A stretch of DNA of 64,000 bases from Pseudomonas monsensis (GTDB taxonomy: Bacteria; Pseudomonadota; Gammaproteobacteria; Pseudomonadales; Pseudomonadaceae): NCBI RefSeq assembly GCF_014268495.2, contig NZ_CP077087.1, positions 288,501 through 352,500 on the forward strand, in the 5' to 3' direction. Positions 41,722-50,896 of this stretch are shown piece by piece; position 1 is the first letter of the stretch; every line of letters starts with the position of its first letter. Made by a program: the position numbers and the translations under genes. The notes below the pieces were generated by a model. That model did not search any database, was not told the origin of the DNA, and saw only the letters and a list, made by a program, of their open reading frames with translations.

Positions 41722-42813
41722 TCAGCCACGGAAAGTCTGAGCGTCTGCCAATGCTTTCAGCGCCGCTTTGCGCTTAGCCACCGGCAGCGCCCCCAACTTC
41801 TCCACTTCAGCATAAAACCTCGGCCAATCCCCCCCAACCTGCCTGAACAACGCCGAAAACGCCGGCACCCACTGGTCATACAGCCCGAACGGCAACAGCC
41901 GCGCATTGTTCAGCGGCAAATTCACCCATGCGTCATAACGCTTGTCTCCGGCCCACAGGCTGTCACGCATCATTCGATATTCGCGACGGAACTGCTCGAA
42001 CGCTGCGGCCTTACGTTCGCGCATCTGCTCGGCCGGCAGCGGTTGGGCATAGAGTTTTTCCAGCCGGGAGCGCGTTTCCAGCACCCGCTCGATGAACTGG
42101 TCACGCTGCTTGAGCTGCGAGTCGTTCTGCGCCGGCAACCCGCGAAACGCGCGCCACTGGCGGGTCCCTTCCTGCTCGACGAACGTGGCGAAGGACTCGT
42201 TGAACTCGGTGTCATCCTTCACATAGAAGCGCTGATGGGCCAGCTCATGGAAGATCAGGGTGGCCAGACGCTCATCGCCCCAGCCCATCATCGAATTGAG
42301 AATCGGGTCATTGAACCAGCCGAGTGTCGAATAGGCTTCGACGCCGCCAATCGCCACGTCCATGCCTTGCAGACGCTGGATCGCCGCTTCGCCCCGTGCC
42401 GCGCTCTGGCTGTAGTAGCCGCGATAGGCCACGCAACCGGCGATCGGGAAGCAATGATTCTGCGGGGTCAGAGAAAACTCCGGGGTGACGAACACGTTCC
42501 ACACCACAAATGGCCGGCCGATGTCGGCGTACAGACGATAGCTCTGATTGTCGGGCAGGTGCAGCTGCTCGCTGGCGAAGGTTCGGGCCTTTTGTGACTG
42601 AGCCAGGTGCGCGCGCAATTTCTCGTCACGGCTTGGGTCGGCAATCACCCTGGCCACGGGCTCGCGTGCCCGCAGCAGCTGCAACTGACCGCTGGCCAGC
42701 TGACTGTAATAGCTGACGCTGGCGCAACCGTTGAGCAACAAAAACATCACCCCCGGAAACAAAATCCGAAAAACGCGATCAAGTAACCCATGGCTTGGAA
42801 GCGGCCTGCTCAA
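41722..42813 (-). CDS. Putative aminopeptidase, lipoprotein (COG4324)
   Basis: A 363-residue protein with an N-terminal hydrophobic segment ending LLNGCAS, a lipobox (Cys near residue 30), and a zinc-peptidase motif HELAHQ (about 190). Other typical parts are GGVEAYSTLGWFNDPILNSMM and FNESFATFVEQEG, which supplies the likely third ligand. It resembles the family annotated as putative aminopeptidase. The start is a TTG after AGGA; another start nearer the lipobox is possible. Substrate unknown. Confidence 0.8.
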   Translation of the reverse strand: MSRPLPSHGLLDRVFRILFPGVMFLLLNGCASVSYYSQLASGQLQLLRAREPVARVIADPSRDEKLRAHLAQSQKARTFASEQLHLPDNQSYRLYADIGRPFVVWNVFVTPEFSLTPQNHCFPIAGCVAYRGYYSQSAARGEAAIQRLQGMDVAIGGVEAYSTLGWFNDPILNSMMGWGDERLATLIFHELAHQRFYVKDDTEFNESFATFVEQEGTRQWRAFRGLPAQNDSQLKQRDQFIERVLETRSRLEKLYAQPLPAEQMRERKAAAFEQFRREYRMMRDSLWAGDKRYDAWVNLPLNNARLLPFGLYDQWVPAFSALFRQVGGDWPRFYAEVEKLGALPVAKRKAALKALADAQTFRG

Positions 42814-42871
42814 AATAAAAATCCTTTGGAAAGTCTGCCCGCAAGACTATCCCGCCATTTGGAGCTTCGCT

Positions 42872-43294
42872 ATGCGCATGTTGTTGCTGACAGGAGGCCT
42901 GCTGACACTGGCCGGTTGTGCCGGATTCGGAATGCCTGACCCTGACCCCTCACAAGCCTGGATCGATCTCGATGCCCGGCAACAAGACACGGCGCTGCAA
43001 GCGCTGCAGGTCGATAGCCGGGCCACGGTCGACAAGCGTTATTTCGAAGTCCAGCCCGGCAGCCATGAGCTGAAGGTGCGTTATCAGTTTCCGGTGGAGG
43101 CGACCAATATCGGCCTCGATGCCGAACCGTTGTGGCGTGATTGCCAGTTGAACGTGAAATTCAAGGACTTCAACGCTGGCCAGCGTTACCAGCTGCAGGC
43201 CGGCAGTATCGGCTTCAGGCCTTGGGCCAGGCTCTATGACGAGCAACGAAAAGTCGTAGGGCAGGGAACACCGGCAGGCTGCCAGCGCACATGA
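42872..43294 (+). CDS. Small lipoprotein, paralog 1
   Basis: A 140-residue protein with a lipoprotein signal (MRMLLLTGGLLTLAGCAGFG, Cys at 16). The mature domain has SQAWIDLD, VQPGSHELKVRYQFPVE, FNAGQRYQLQAGS and WARLYDEQRKVV. GGAG precedes the ATG at 42872; the longer frame upstream is discarded because the signal peptide starts here. The next gene encodes a related lipoprotein. Function unknown. Confidence 0.82.
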   Translation: MRMLLLTGGLLTLAGCAGFGMPDPDPSQAWIDLDARQQDTALQALQVDSRATVDKRYFEVQPGSHELKVRYQFPVEATNIGLDAEPLWRDCQLNVKFKDFNAGQRYQLQAGSIGFRPWARLYDEQRKVVGQGTPAGCQRT

Positions 43295-43334
43295 TCGACG
43301 CTATGCTGAGTATTCAGAACGGTGGATATTCATC

Positions 43335-43754
43335 ATGCGCAAGTTGTTGCTGTTGCTCGTTGTCGGTTTCGCGGCTGGTTGTCAGACACCGTTGCCCCCG
43401 GTCGACCCACAAATGGCCTGGATCGACTTCTCGACGCCAACCCCCGGCGGCAAACTGCTGATGGCCGAGCGTCTGGATAACCAGCGCCTGAATGACGGGC
43501 GCTTTTTCCAGGTCACTCCCGGCAGTCATGAGCTACGCGTGCGCTTTGATTTCGAAGTCTTCGGCGGCGGCGGTGCCTTGATGACTGGCCCGGTGGAGCG
43601 CTTGTGTTACCTGTATATCCGCTACGATCATTTCGAAGCCGGGCAGCGTTATACGCTGGAGGGCCGTTCGCTGGCATTCACCCCGAGTGCGAGGCTATAT
43701 AACGCCAGGCGCGAGATTGTCGCCGAAGACCACGATTACAACTGCATTAATTGA
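43335..43754 (+). CDS. Small lipoprotein, paralog 2
   Basis: A 139-residue lipoprotein (signal ends AAGC, Cys near residue 16). It shares with the upstream gene MAWIDFS, VTPGSHELRVRFDF, FEAGQRYTLEG and ARLYNARREIV. The two are tandem duplicates about 40 bp apart and probably cotranscribed. The mature domain looks like a compact beta fold. Function unknown. Confidence 0.82.
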   Translation: MRKLLLLLVVGFAAGCQTPLPPVDPQMAWIDFSTPTPGGKLLMAERLDNQRLNDGRFFQVTPGSHELRVRFDFEVFGGGGALMTGPVERLCYLYIRYDHFEAGQRYTLEGRSLAFTPSARLYNARREIVAEDHDYNCIN

Positions 43755-43760
43755 GGCGAC

Positions 43761-44000
43761 TCAGCGGTCGTTCTTCTGATAGATGATCGCTTTTCTACCG
43801 TAGTCGCATCGACCGACAATCATGGCAATGTCGTGTTCTTTTGCCTCCTCTTTGCTGACGATTTCCAGCGTATAAGAGGGCACAGCTTTCGCCTGGATCT
43901 TGACCTCGATCTCTTTCTTCAATTCTTCACAGTCTTTCGGTGCGGCAAGAGCGGTTGTGGCCAGTGCACTGCAGAAAATCGCCAAGCCGATACGTTTCAT
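43761..44000 (-). CDS. DUF1161 family exported protein, copy 1
   Basis: A 79-residue protein: signal peptide (MKRIGLAIFCSALATTALA), then CEELKKEIEVKIQAKAV, YTLEIV and GRCDYGRKAIIYQK. Two cysteines may form a disulfide. Start chosen at 44000 with GGGAG upstream. Convergent with the lipoprotein pair. A second DUF1161 gene lies at 46175. Confidence 0.85.
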   Translation of the reverse strand: MKRIGLAIFCSALATTALAAPKDCEELKKEIEVKIQAKAVPSYTLEIVSKEEAKEHDIAMIVGRCDYGRKAIIYQKNDR

Positions 44001-44128
44001 CAATGAAGCTCCCTGGAGCAGCGCGCACGGGCGTGCGCTGAACCTGCTGTCACTTATTCGACCACACTTTGACGAAGCGAGTTCTGACTTCGCGCACATC
44101 TCGGGCACTGCGCGGAGTTATAGATCGC

Positions 44129-44204
44129 TTTCGCGGGCAGGCCCACTCCCACAGGTTCTGTGTTTGACACAAATCCCTGTGGAGGGCGGGCTTGCCCGCG
44201 AAGG
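44129..44204. repeat. REPIN, CGCGGGCAGGCCC class
   Basis: Inverted copies of TCGCGGGCAGGCCCACTCCC and its inverse (GGGCGGGCTTGCCCGCGA). A third REP subtype in this window. Confidence 0.75.
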
Positions 44205-44243
44205 CGTCAGTGCTGTTTATGCCTTGATCGAAACCAGCGCAGA

Positions 44244-44675
44244 TCAGTTGACCAGCGATGCCTCGAGGGTAATTTTCGCGTTCAGTACTTTCGACACCGG
44301 GCACCCTTCCTTGGCCTTGTTGCTCAATTCTTCAAACTGCGCCTGGGTCGCTCCCGGAATCTTCGCCTTGAGAATCAGCTTCACCGCCGTGATGGCAAAG
44401 CCACCATCCACTTGATCGAGGGTGACTTCAGCGTTGGTATCAATGCTCTCTGCTTTGAGGCCGGCATCGCCGAGAATCATCGAAAACGCCATGGAGAAGC
44501 AGCCGGCGTGCGCTGCCCCGATCAGTTCTTCCGGGTTGGTGCCCTTGCCGCCTTCGAAGCGGGCCTTGAAACCGTAGGGTGCTTCTCTGAGGACGCCGGT
44601 TTCGGTGGAAATCGAACCGATGCCGGTTTTCAGGTCGCCTGCCCAGTGTGCGGATGCTTTCTTCACGATAGCCAT
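44244..44675 (-). CDS. osmC: OsmC family peroxidase
   Basis: A 143-residue OsmC protein. The two redox cysteines are in HAGCFSM (about 59) and EGCPVSK (about 124), the spacing of organic-hydroperoxide reductases of the OsmC branch (KGTNPEELIGAAHAGCFS). It reduces organic hydroperoxides in the cytoplasm, often under RpoS or osmotic control. Stands alone between the REPIN and the luciferase-like gene. Confidence 0.92.
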   Translation of the reverse strand: MAIVKKASAHWAGDLKTGIGSISTETGVLREAPYGFKARFEGGKGTNPEELIGAAHAGCFSMAFSMILGDAGLKAESIDTNAEVTLDQVDGGFAITAVKLILKAKIPGATQAQFEELSNKAKEGCPVSKVLNAKITLEASLVN

Positions 44676-44917
44676 GTCTGCCTCCTCAAGATCTGGCGCG
44701 GAATCGCCGCGCCGTCGTGGTTTTTGCTTGCAAGGCTTCTGAGGATAGACGCCGCAGCAAAGTTCAGCCCGGGTGAATCGTTGACTTTTTTAGTAGGAAA
44801 TTTCGCCGCCGCTATTGAAACTCGGGTATATGCCCTCATTGCACAGAACACGCTTATGGATTCGGCAGGTTTTCGTTCGCTGGAAAAACCTGCCTCCTCA
44901 TTCGGAGACGCAGGTTT

Positions 44918-45919
44918 ATGAAGCAACTGTCCGACGTAAAATTTTCCACCCTCGATCTGGTGCCCGTGCGCGAAAACGGCAGCCCGGCGCAATCGCTGCG
45001 CAACTCGCTGGATCTGGCGCAGCATGTCGAAAAGCTCGGCTACACGCGGTTCTGGGTGGCTGAACACCACAACATGGACGGCATTGCCAGTTCGGCGACC
45101 TCGGTGTTGCTGGGGTATCTGGCGGGCGGGACGTCGACCATTCGCGTCGGCTCCGGCGGCGTGATGCTGCCCAACCATGCGCCACTGGTGATCGCCGAGC
45201 AGTTCGGTACCCTCGAAAGTCTGTATCCGGGACGCATCGACCTGGGGTTGGGCCGCGCTCCGGGGTCCGATCAGATGACCGCCCGCGCGTTGCGCCGTGA
45301 ACGCTCCGGCAGCGCCGACGATTTCCCGGAAGATGTCGCCGAGCTGGCGCGTTTCCTCGGCCCGCGCACCCCGGATCAACGGGTGATCGCCATGCCGGGC
45401 ACGGGCACCAATGTGCCGATCTGGCTGCTCGGTTCCAGCCTGTTCAGTGCGCAACTGGCCGGTGAGCGCGGTTTGCCCTACGCCTTTGCCTCGCATTTCG
45501 CCCCGCGTTTCATGCACGAGGCAATTCGGGTCTACCGCAACCACTTCAAGCCATCCGCCGTGCTCGACAAGCCTTACGTGATGCTCGGTGTGCCGCTGGT
45601 GGCGGCGGATACCGACGAGCAGGCCGATTACCTGGCGACTTCGGTGTACCAGCGCATTCTCGCGCTGATGCGTGGGCAAAGCCTGGTACAGCGTCCGCCG
45701 GTGAAAACCATGGACGGCCTGTGGTTACCGCATGAGCGTGAAGCGGTGGGGGATTTCCTCGGTCTGGCGATGGTCGGCAGTCCGCAGAAGATCCGTGCCA
45801 AGCTGGAGGTGTTGGTCGAGCAGACACAGGCGGATGAACTGATCTTCACCTGTGATCTGTATGAACACGCCGATCGCCTGCATTCCTACGAGTTGTTGGC
45901 GCAGGTGATGAAGGGCTGA
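44918..45919 (+). CDS. LLM-class flavin-dependent oxidoreductase (luciferase-like)
   Basis: A 333-residue TIM-barrel protein of the bacterial luciferase-like family. Typical parts are FSTLDLVPVREN, LGYTRFWVAEHHNM, SSATSVLLGYLAGGT, LESLYPGRIDLGLGRAPG and WLLGSSLFSA. It matches the YhbW/limB-like subgroup. Substrate unknown; likely an FMNH2- or F420-independent monooxygenase. GGAG lies 9 bp before the ATG. It is followed by a short repeat element. Confidence 0.9.
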   Translation: MKQLSDVKFSTLDLVPVRENGSPAQSLRNSLDLAQHVEKLGYTRFWVAEHHNMDGIASSATSVLLGYLAGGTSTIRVGSGGVMLPNHAPLVIAEQFGTLESLYPGRIDLGLGRAPGSDQMTARALRRERSGSADDFPEDVAELARFLGPRTPDQRVIAMPGTGTNVPIWLLGSSLFSAQLAGERGLPYAFASHFAPRFMHEAIRVYRNHFKPSAVLDKPYVMLGVPLVAADTDEQADYLATSVYQRILALMRGQSLVQRPPVKTMDGLWLPHEREAVGDFLGLAMVGSPQKIRAKLEVLVEQTQADELIFTCDLYEHADRLHSYELLAQVMKG

Positions 45920-45924
45920 AGGGC

Positions 45925-46085
45925 GCCCTCACCCTAGCCCTCTCCCGGAGGGAGAGGGGACTGACCGGGTTGACTGTTCGAGGTACGCCGACCTGAAATA
46001 TCCAGTCGTACTCAGGTTCTGAACGGCCCCCGATCTGCTCCCTTTCCCCTCTACCCCTTGGGGGAGCGGGCTGGGGTGAGGGGGT
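45925..46085. mobile_element. Short non-autonomous repeat element, copy B (about 160 bp)
   Basis: Inverted relative of the element at 14972-15136. It ends in CCCTCACCCTAGCCCTCTCC and GGGGGAGCGGGCTGGGGTGAGGG. When reversed, its interior (CCTGAGTACGACTGG, TTTCAGGTCGGCG, CCTCGAACA) matches copy A at most positions. No coding capacity; inserted between the LLM gene and a terminator. Confidence 0.6.
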
Positions 46086-46124
46086 TAGATTTCAAATCCA
46101 CCAAAAACCCCAAACTCCGGACAC

Positions 46125-46155
46125 AAAAAAGCCGACGCCTTCACGTCGGCTTTTG
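46125..46155 (-). terminator. Intrinsic terminator of DUF1161 copy 2
   Basis: Stem AAGCCGACG/CGTCGGCTT with a short loop; minus strand continues with TTTTTT. Confidence 0.85.
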
Positions 46156-46174
46156 TATTTCAGGCGGTATCAGC

Positions 46175-46393
46175 CTACTTCTTGTAGACGATTGCCTTGG
46201 TGCCACCTTCGCAGGTGCCAACGACTTTGCCGGCATTGGCGCCTTTGTCGACAATCTCCAGCGAATACCCGGAAACGCCCTTGGCATCCAGCTTCGCCGC
46301 AATCTCGCTTTTCAGCTCTTCACAAGGCTTGCCGGCAGCAAACGCACCACCCGCAAGGCTCAACAAACCTACTGCCAACATGAACTTCTTCAT
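46175..46393 (-). CDS. DUF1161 family exported protein, copy 2
   Basis: A 72-residue protein: signal peptide (MKKFMLAVGLLSLAGGAFA), then CEELKSEIAAKLDAKGV, YSLEIV and GTCEGGTKAIVYKK. It is paralogous to the product at 43761. GGGAG precedes the ATG at 46393. A terminator lies 20 bp downstream. Function unknown. Confidence 0.85.
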   Translation of the reverse strand: MKKFMLAVGLLSLAGGAFAAGKPCEELKSEIAAKLDAKGVSGYSLEIVDKGANAGKVVGTCEGGTKAIVYKK

Positions 46394-46520
46394 CGGTCGC
46401 ACTCCCTGGTCGGATTAAAAGAGGCGGGCATCGGACATTCACCCGATGCGCTCACCTTGTAGCGCTTTGCCATTCCTATGGCACTCGGCCAGCGCGCAAG
46501 TTCAGAAGCGTAGCCCAAAC

Positions 46521-46736
46521 TCAGCTGCTGGCAATGCGGAAGCCGACTTTCAGCGTTACCTGGAAATGCGCAGCCTTGCCGTCCTTGATGTGGCCACGGG
46601 TCTCGACCACTTCAAACCATTCCAGGTGCTTGATGCTCTTGTTCGCTTCCGCCAGCGCGTTGTTGATGGCGTCTTCGATGCTGCTGGTGGACGAGCCGAC
46701 CAGCTCGACTTTCTTGTACGTGTGATGGTCACTCAT
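46521..46736 (-). CDS. Dodecin family flavin-binding protein
   Basis: A 71-residue protein with the dodecin pattern: HHTYKKVELVGSS, EDAINNALAEANKSIKHLEWFEV, then a beta hairpin (GHIKDGKAAHFQVTLKVGF). The central Trp is the flavin-stacking residue in dodecins. Dodecamers store or buffer flavin. Monocistronic. Confidence 0.92.
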   Translation of the reverse strand: MSDHHTYKKVELVGSSTSSIEDAINNALAEANKSIKHLEWFEVVETRGHIKDGKAAHFQVTLKVGFRIASS

Positions 46737-46892
46737 GGCGATCTCCTTGGCGTGTGAAATTGAGACTAGCAGTGATTTGCACTGTTGATTTCGGTGCCAC
46801 GGTGCAAGCGAAGTTCAGATTTTCTGCACTTTCTCAAACCGCTGAAGTCCCAATCAACACACGCCACTCATCACCAATGCAGGAGAGCCACC

Positions 46893-47219
46893 ATGGCCAA
46901 CACCTCTTTACGTAAAGCCTCGTTGCAAAGCATGGAAGCCGAGATCGAGAGTCTGCTCAAATCGTTGGAAAGCCTGAAGGACGACGCTTCGGACGAGTCG
47001 CGCAAGACCCTCAAGGCGCTCAAAAGCAACGCTGAAAGTGCGCTGAAACATTCGCGCCACCTGCTCAGCGATGCCTACGAAGAAGTCAAAGTGAAAACCC
47101 GTGAGACCGGGATTGCCACTCGCGATTACGCTCAGGAACACCCTTGGACCACCGCTGGTGTGGCGGTCGGTGCAATCGGTCTGCTGGCCGCTTACTTGTT
47201 GTTCAAGCGCGGCGAGTGA
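46893..47219 (+). CDS. DUF883/ElaB-like membrane-anchored protein
   Basis: A 108-residue protein with a long amphipathic helix (about 10-80) and a single C-terminal membrane helix (TTAGVAVGAIGLLAAYLLF) ending in KRGE. This is the ElaB/YqjD/DUF883 plan; E. coli members tether ribosomes to the inner membrane in stationary phase. Start at 46893 with AGGAGAG upstream; the longer frame upstream is noise. It overlaps trpI tail-to-tail by 28 bp. Confidence 0.88.
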   Translation: MANTSLRKASLQSMEAEIESLLKSLESLKDDASDESRKTLKALKSNAESALKHSRHLLSDAYEEVKVKTRETGIATRDYAQEHPWTTAGVAVGAIGLLAAYLLFKRGE

Positions 47220-48109
47220 TCCGTCTGGCGCAGCTCGTTCTTGAGCCATTGCGCCAGTTGCCGGGCGCGCCCGTCTGCGGCGCGCTTGGGTAGCCACAAC
47301 GCCAGTTGCGCCGGGGTTTCACAGAAGCCCCACGGCGCAACCAGGCGACCGGCTTTCAAATCTTCCGCTACCAATGGCTCTGGCGCGATCGCCACGCCGA
47401 GTCCGGCCACCGCGGCTTCCAGCAAATAATACAAATGCTCAAAACCTTGCCCGAGCTTCAACGCCTTGGCGTCGAGGTGGTTTTGCTGTGCCCAGTTCGG
47501 CCACGCTTGTGGGCGAGAGGTGGTGTGCAGCAATGGTTCGCCGAGCAAGGCTGATGCCGGCGCGGTCTGCAGGCGTTGATAACCGCTGAACAACGGGCTC
47601 ATCACCGGCCCGATGCGTTCTGCCGCCAGTTCATACACCTGCATGTCTGCCGGCCAGGGTGGTTCGGCGAACAGCAGCAAGGCGTCGAGTCCGGGACGCC
47701 GTGGATCAAGATCGCCTTCGCCGGCCGACAGGTGCAGACGCAAGTCCGGCAGGTCGGTATTCAGCCGGCCCAGACGTGGAATGAACCAGCGCGCCAACAG
47801 GCTGCCCGAGCAGCCGAGCACGAACGGCGCGTCAGCGGTGCTTTGCGTCAGCTCGGCACACACACTGCGCAACCGATCAAATGCTTCGCCGCTGGCATCC
47901 CGTAGCCGAACCCCGGCATCTGTGAGTTTCAGGCCGCGACCATCCTTGACGAACAGGCTCACGCCAAGATGCTCTTCGAGCACTTTGAGCTGGCGGCTGA
48001 CCGCGCCGTGAGTGACGTGCAGCTGTTCGGCTGCCTGACTGACGCTGTTGAGCCGAGCGGTGGCTTCAAAGGCACGCAAGGCGTTCAGCGGGGGGAGGTC
48101 GTGGCTCAT
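47192..48109 (-). CDS. trpI: LysR-type activator of trpBA
   Basis: A 305-residue LysR regulator. The N-terminal winged helix (LNALRAFEATARLNSVSQAAEQLHVTHGAVSRQLKVLEEHLG) is followed by an effector domain. TrpI activates trpBA in response to indoleglycerol phosphate in pseudomonads. It is divergent from trpB with 114 bp between, the classic arrangement. Confidence 0.9.
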   Translation of the reverse strand: MSHDLPPLNALRAFEATARLNSVSQAAEQLHVTHGAVSRQLKVLEEHLGVSLFVKDGRGLKLTDAGVRLRDASGEAFDRLRSVCAELTQSTADAPFVLGCSGSLLARWFIPRLGRLNTDLPDLRLHLSAGEGDLDPRRPGLDALLLFAEPPWPADMQVYELAAERIGPVMSPLFSGYQRLQTAPASALLGEPLLHTTSRPQAWPNWAQQNHLDAKALKLGQGFEHLYYLLEAAVAGLGVAIAPEPLVAEDLKAGRLVAPWGFCETPAQLALWLPKRAADGRARQLAQWLKNELRQTDHSPRLNNK

Positions 48110-48223
48110 GATATCTGTGAGATTTCCTGACAGGTTGCGGCAATCTTATCGGTTTTCAGGCTGTAAGGTCAGGGGTAGAGTGGTCGTCATTGTCTTCTGA
48201 CCCGAATTCACCTGGAGCAACTC
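48110..48223. promoter_or_regulatory. trpI-trpB divergent control region
   Basis: A 114-bp gap that should contain the TrpI operators and both promoters. T-N11-A pairs typical of LysR sites can be found, but none stands out enough to place a site. Confidence 0.55.
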
Positions 48224-49455
<1,232 letters not shown>

Positions 49456-49456
<1 letters not shown>

Positions 49457-50268
49457 TGAGCCGCCTGCAAACCCGCTTTGCCGACCTCAAAGAACAGAAC
49501 CGCGCTGCGCTGGTGACCTTCGTCACCGCCGGTGACCCGGACTACGCCACGTCGCTGGCGATCCTCAAAGGCCTGCCGGGCGCTGGCGCCGACGTGATCG
49601 AACTGGGCATGCCGTTCACCGACCCGATGGCCGACGGCCCGGCGATTCAACTGGCGAACATTCGTGCGTTGGGCGCCAAGCAGAATCTGGCGAAAACCCT
49701 GCAAATGGTCCGCGAGTTCCGCGAAGGCAACAGTGACACTCCGCTGGTGTTGATGGGCTACTTCAACCCGATCCACATGTACGGTGTTGAGCGCTTCATC
49801 GCGGATGCCAAAGAGGCGGGCGTCGATGGTCTGATCGTGGTCGACATGCCGCCAGAGCACAACGCCGAACTGTGCGACCCGGCGCAGGCTGCCGGTCTGG
49901 ACTTCATCCGCCTGACTACACCGACCACTGACGATGCGCGTCTGCCGAAGGTGCTCAACGGCAGTTCCGGTTTCGTTTACTACGTGTCGGTGGCCGGGGT
50001 GACCGGTGCCGGTGCGGCGACGCTGGAACACGTCGAAGAGGCGGTGACGCGTCTGCGTCGGCACACCGACCTGCCGATCAGCATCGGCTTCGGCATCCGC
50101 ACGCCGGAGCAAGCGGCGTCCATCGCACGCTTGGCGGACGGTGTGGTGGTGGGCTCGGCATTGATCGACCACATCGCCAATGCAACCACGCCGGATCAAG
50201 CCGTCGACGGCGTGCTGAGCTTGTGCTCGGCATTGTCTGAAGGGGTGCGTAAGGCCCGCGTCAGCTGA
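49456..50268 (+). CDS. trpA: Tryptophan synthase alpha subunit
   Basis: A 270-residue TIM barrel with the catalytic Glu in ELGMPFTDPMADGP (about 51) and Asp in VDMPPEH (about 62 residues on). It cleaves indoleglycerol phosphate to indole, passed to TrpB. A terminator follows 63 bp after the stop. Confidence 0.98.
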
Positions 50269-50331
50269 AGGTAAAGTTCCTGATACAGAGGAATTAGCGC
50301 CTCGCTACACAGCCTAAATGAGCAAGACCGA

Positions 50332-50365
50332 GGGATTCAGAACCACGTTCTGAATCCCTTTTTGC
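50332..50365 (+). terminator. Intrinsic terminator of trpBA
   Basis: Stem GGGATTCAGAAC/GTTCTGAATCCC with a 4-nt loop and TTTTT. Confidence 0.88.
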
Positions 50366-50390
50366 TGTTGGTGCAGTGAGGAAAAACCCG

Positions 50391-50831
50391 ATGAAAATGC
50401 CGAAACGTCTGATTGCCGGACTGGGCGCACTGATGATCAGCGCGACACCGCTGCTGGCCAGCGCCGATCCACGTGATGATCATGACCACGGCGGCCCGCA
50501 ACCGGGCCATTACGAGAACCGCGGTGACGATCACCGTGGTCCGCAGAACGACCACCGTGGCGGCCCGCCGCGCGATTTCGGACCGGTACGGCAGACCATC
50601 CGCGACAACCACGGCTACTTCGTGCGCGGTGCACCGCCACCGCCGGGCATCCATCTGGAACGCGGCCGGCCGTTGCCGCGCGGCTATTACGGCGAACGGC
50701 TGGACGGTCGGGCGCTGAGCCGCTTGCCGGTGTACCCAGGCTATGAATGGCGCCGGGCCGGGGGCGACATCGTGCTGATTGCGGTGGGCACCGGGATCAT
50801 TTACGAAATTCTGGATGGGGTTTTGTATTGA
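50391..50831 (+). CDS. RcnB-family periplasmic protein
   Basis: A 146-residue protein: signal peptide (about 1-26), a His/Asp/Gly/Pro-rich middle (DDHDHGGPQ, DDHRGPQNDHRGGPP) and a C-terminal RcnB domain (ERGRPLPRGYYGERLDG, YPGYEWRRAGGDIVLIAVGTGIIYEILDGVLY). RcnB proteins are periplasmic and in E. coli affect nickel/cobalt homeostasis; the His-rich part could bind metal. GAGGA precedes ATG 50391. Confidence 0.85.
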   Translation: MKMPKRLIAGLGALMISATPLLASADPRDDHDHGGPQPGHYENRGDDHRGPQNDHRGGPPRDFGPVRQTIRDNHGYFVRGAPPPPGIHLERGRPLPRGYYGERLDGRALSRLPVYPGYEWRRAGGDIVLIAVGTGIIYEILDGVLY

Positions 50832-50896
50832 TGTAAGGAGAACACGTGTGGCGAGGGAACAAGCCCCTCGCCACACGGATTGTTGCTTTTCGTGTA

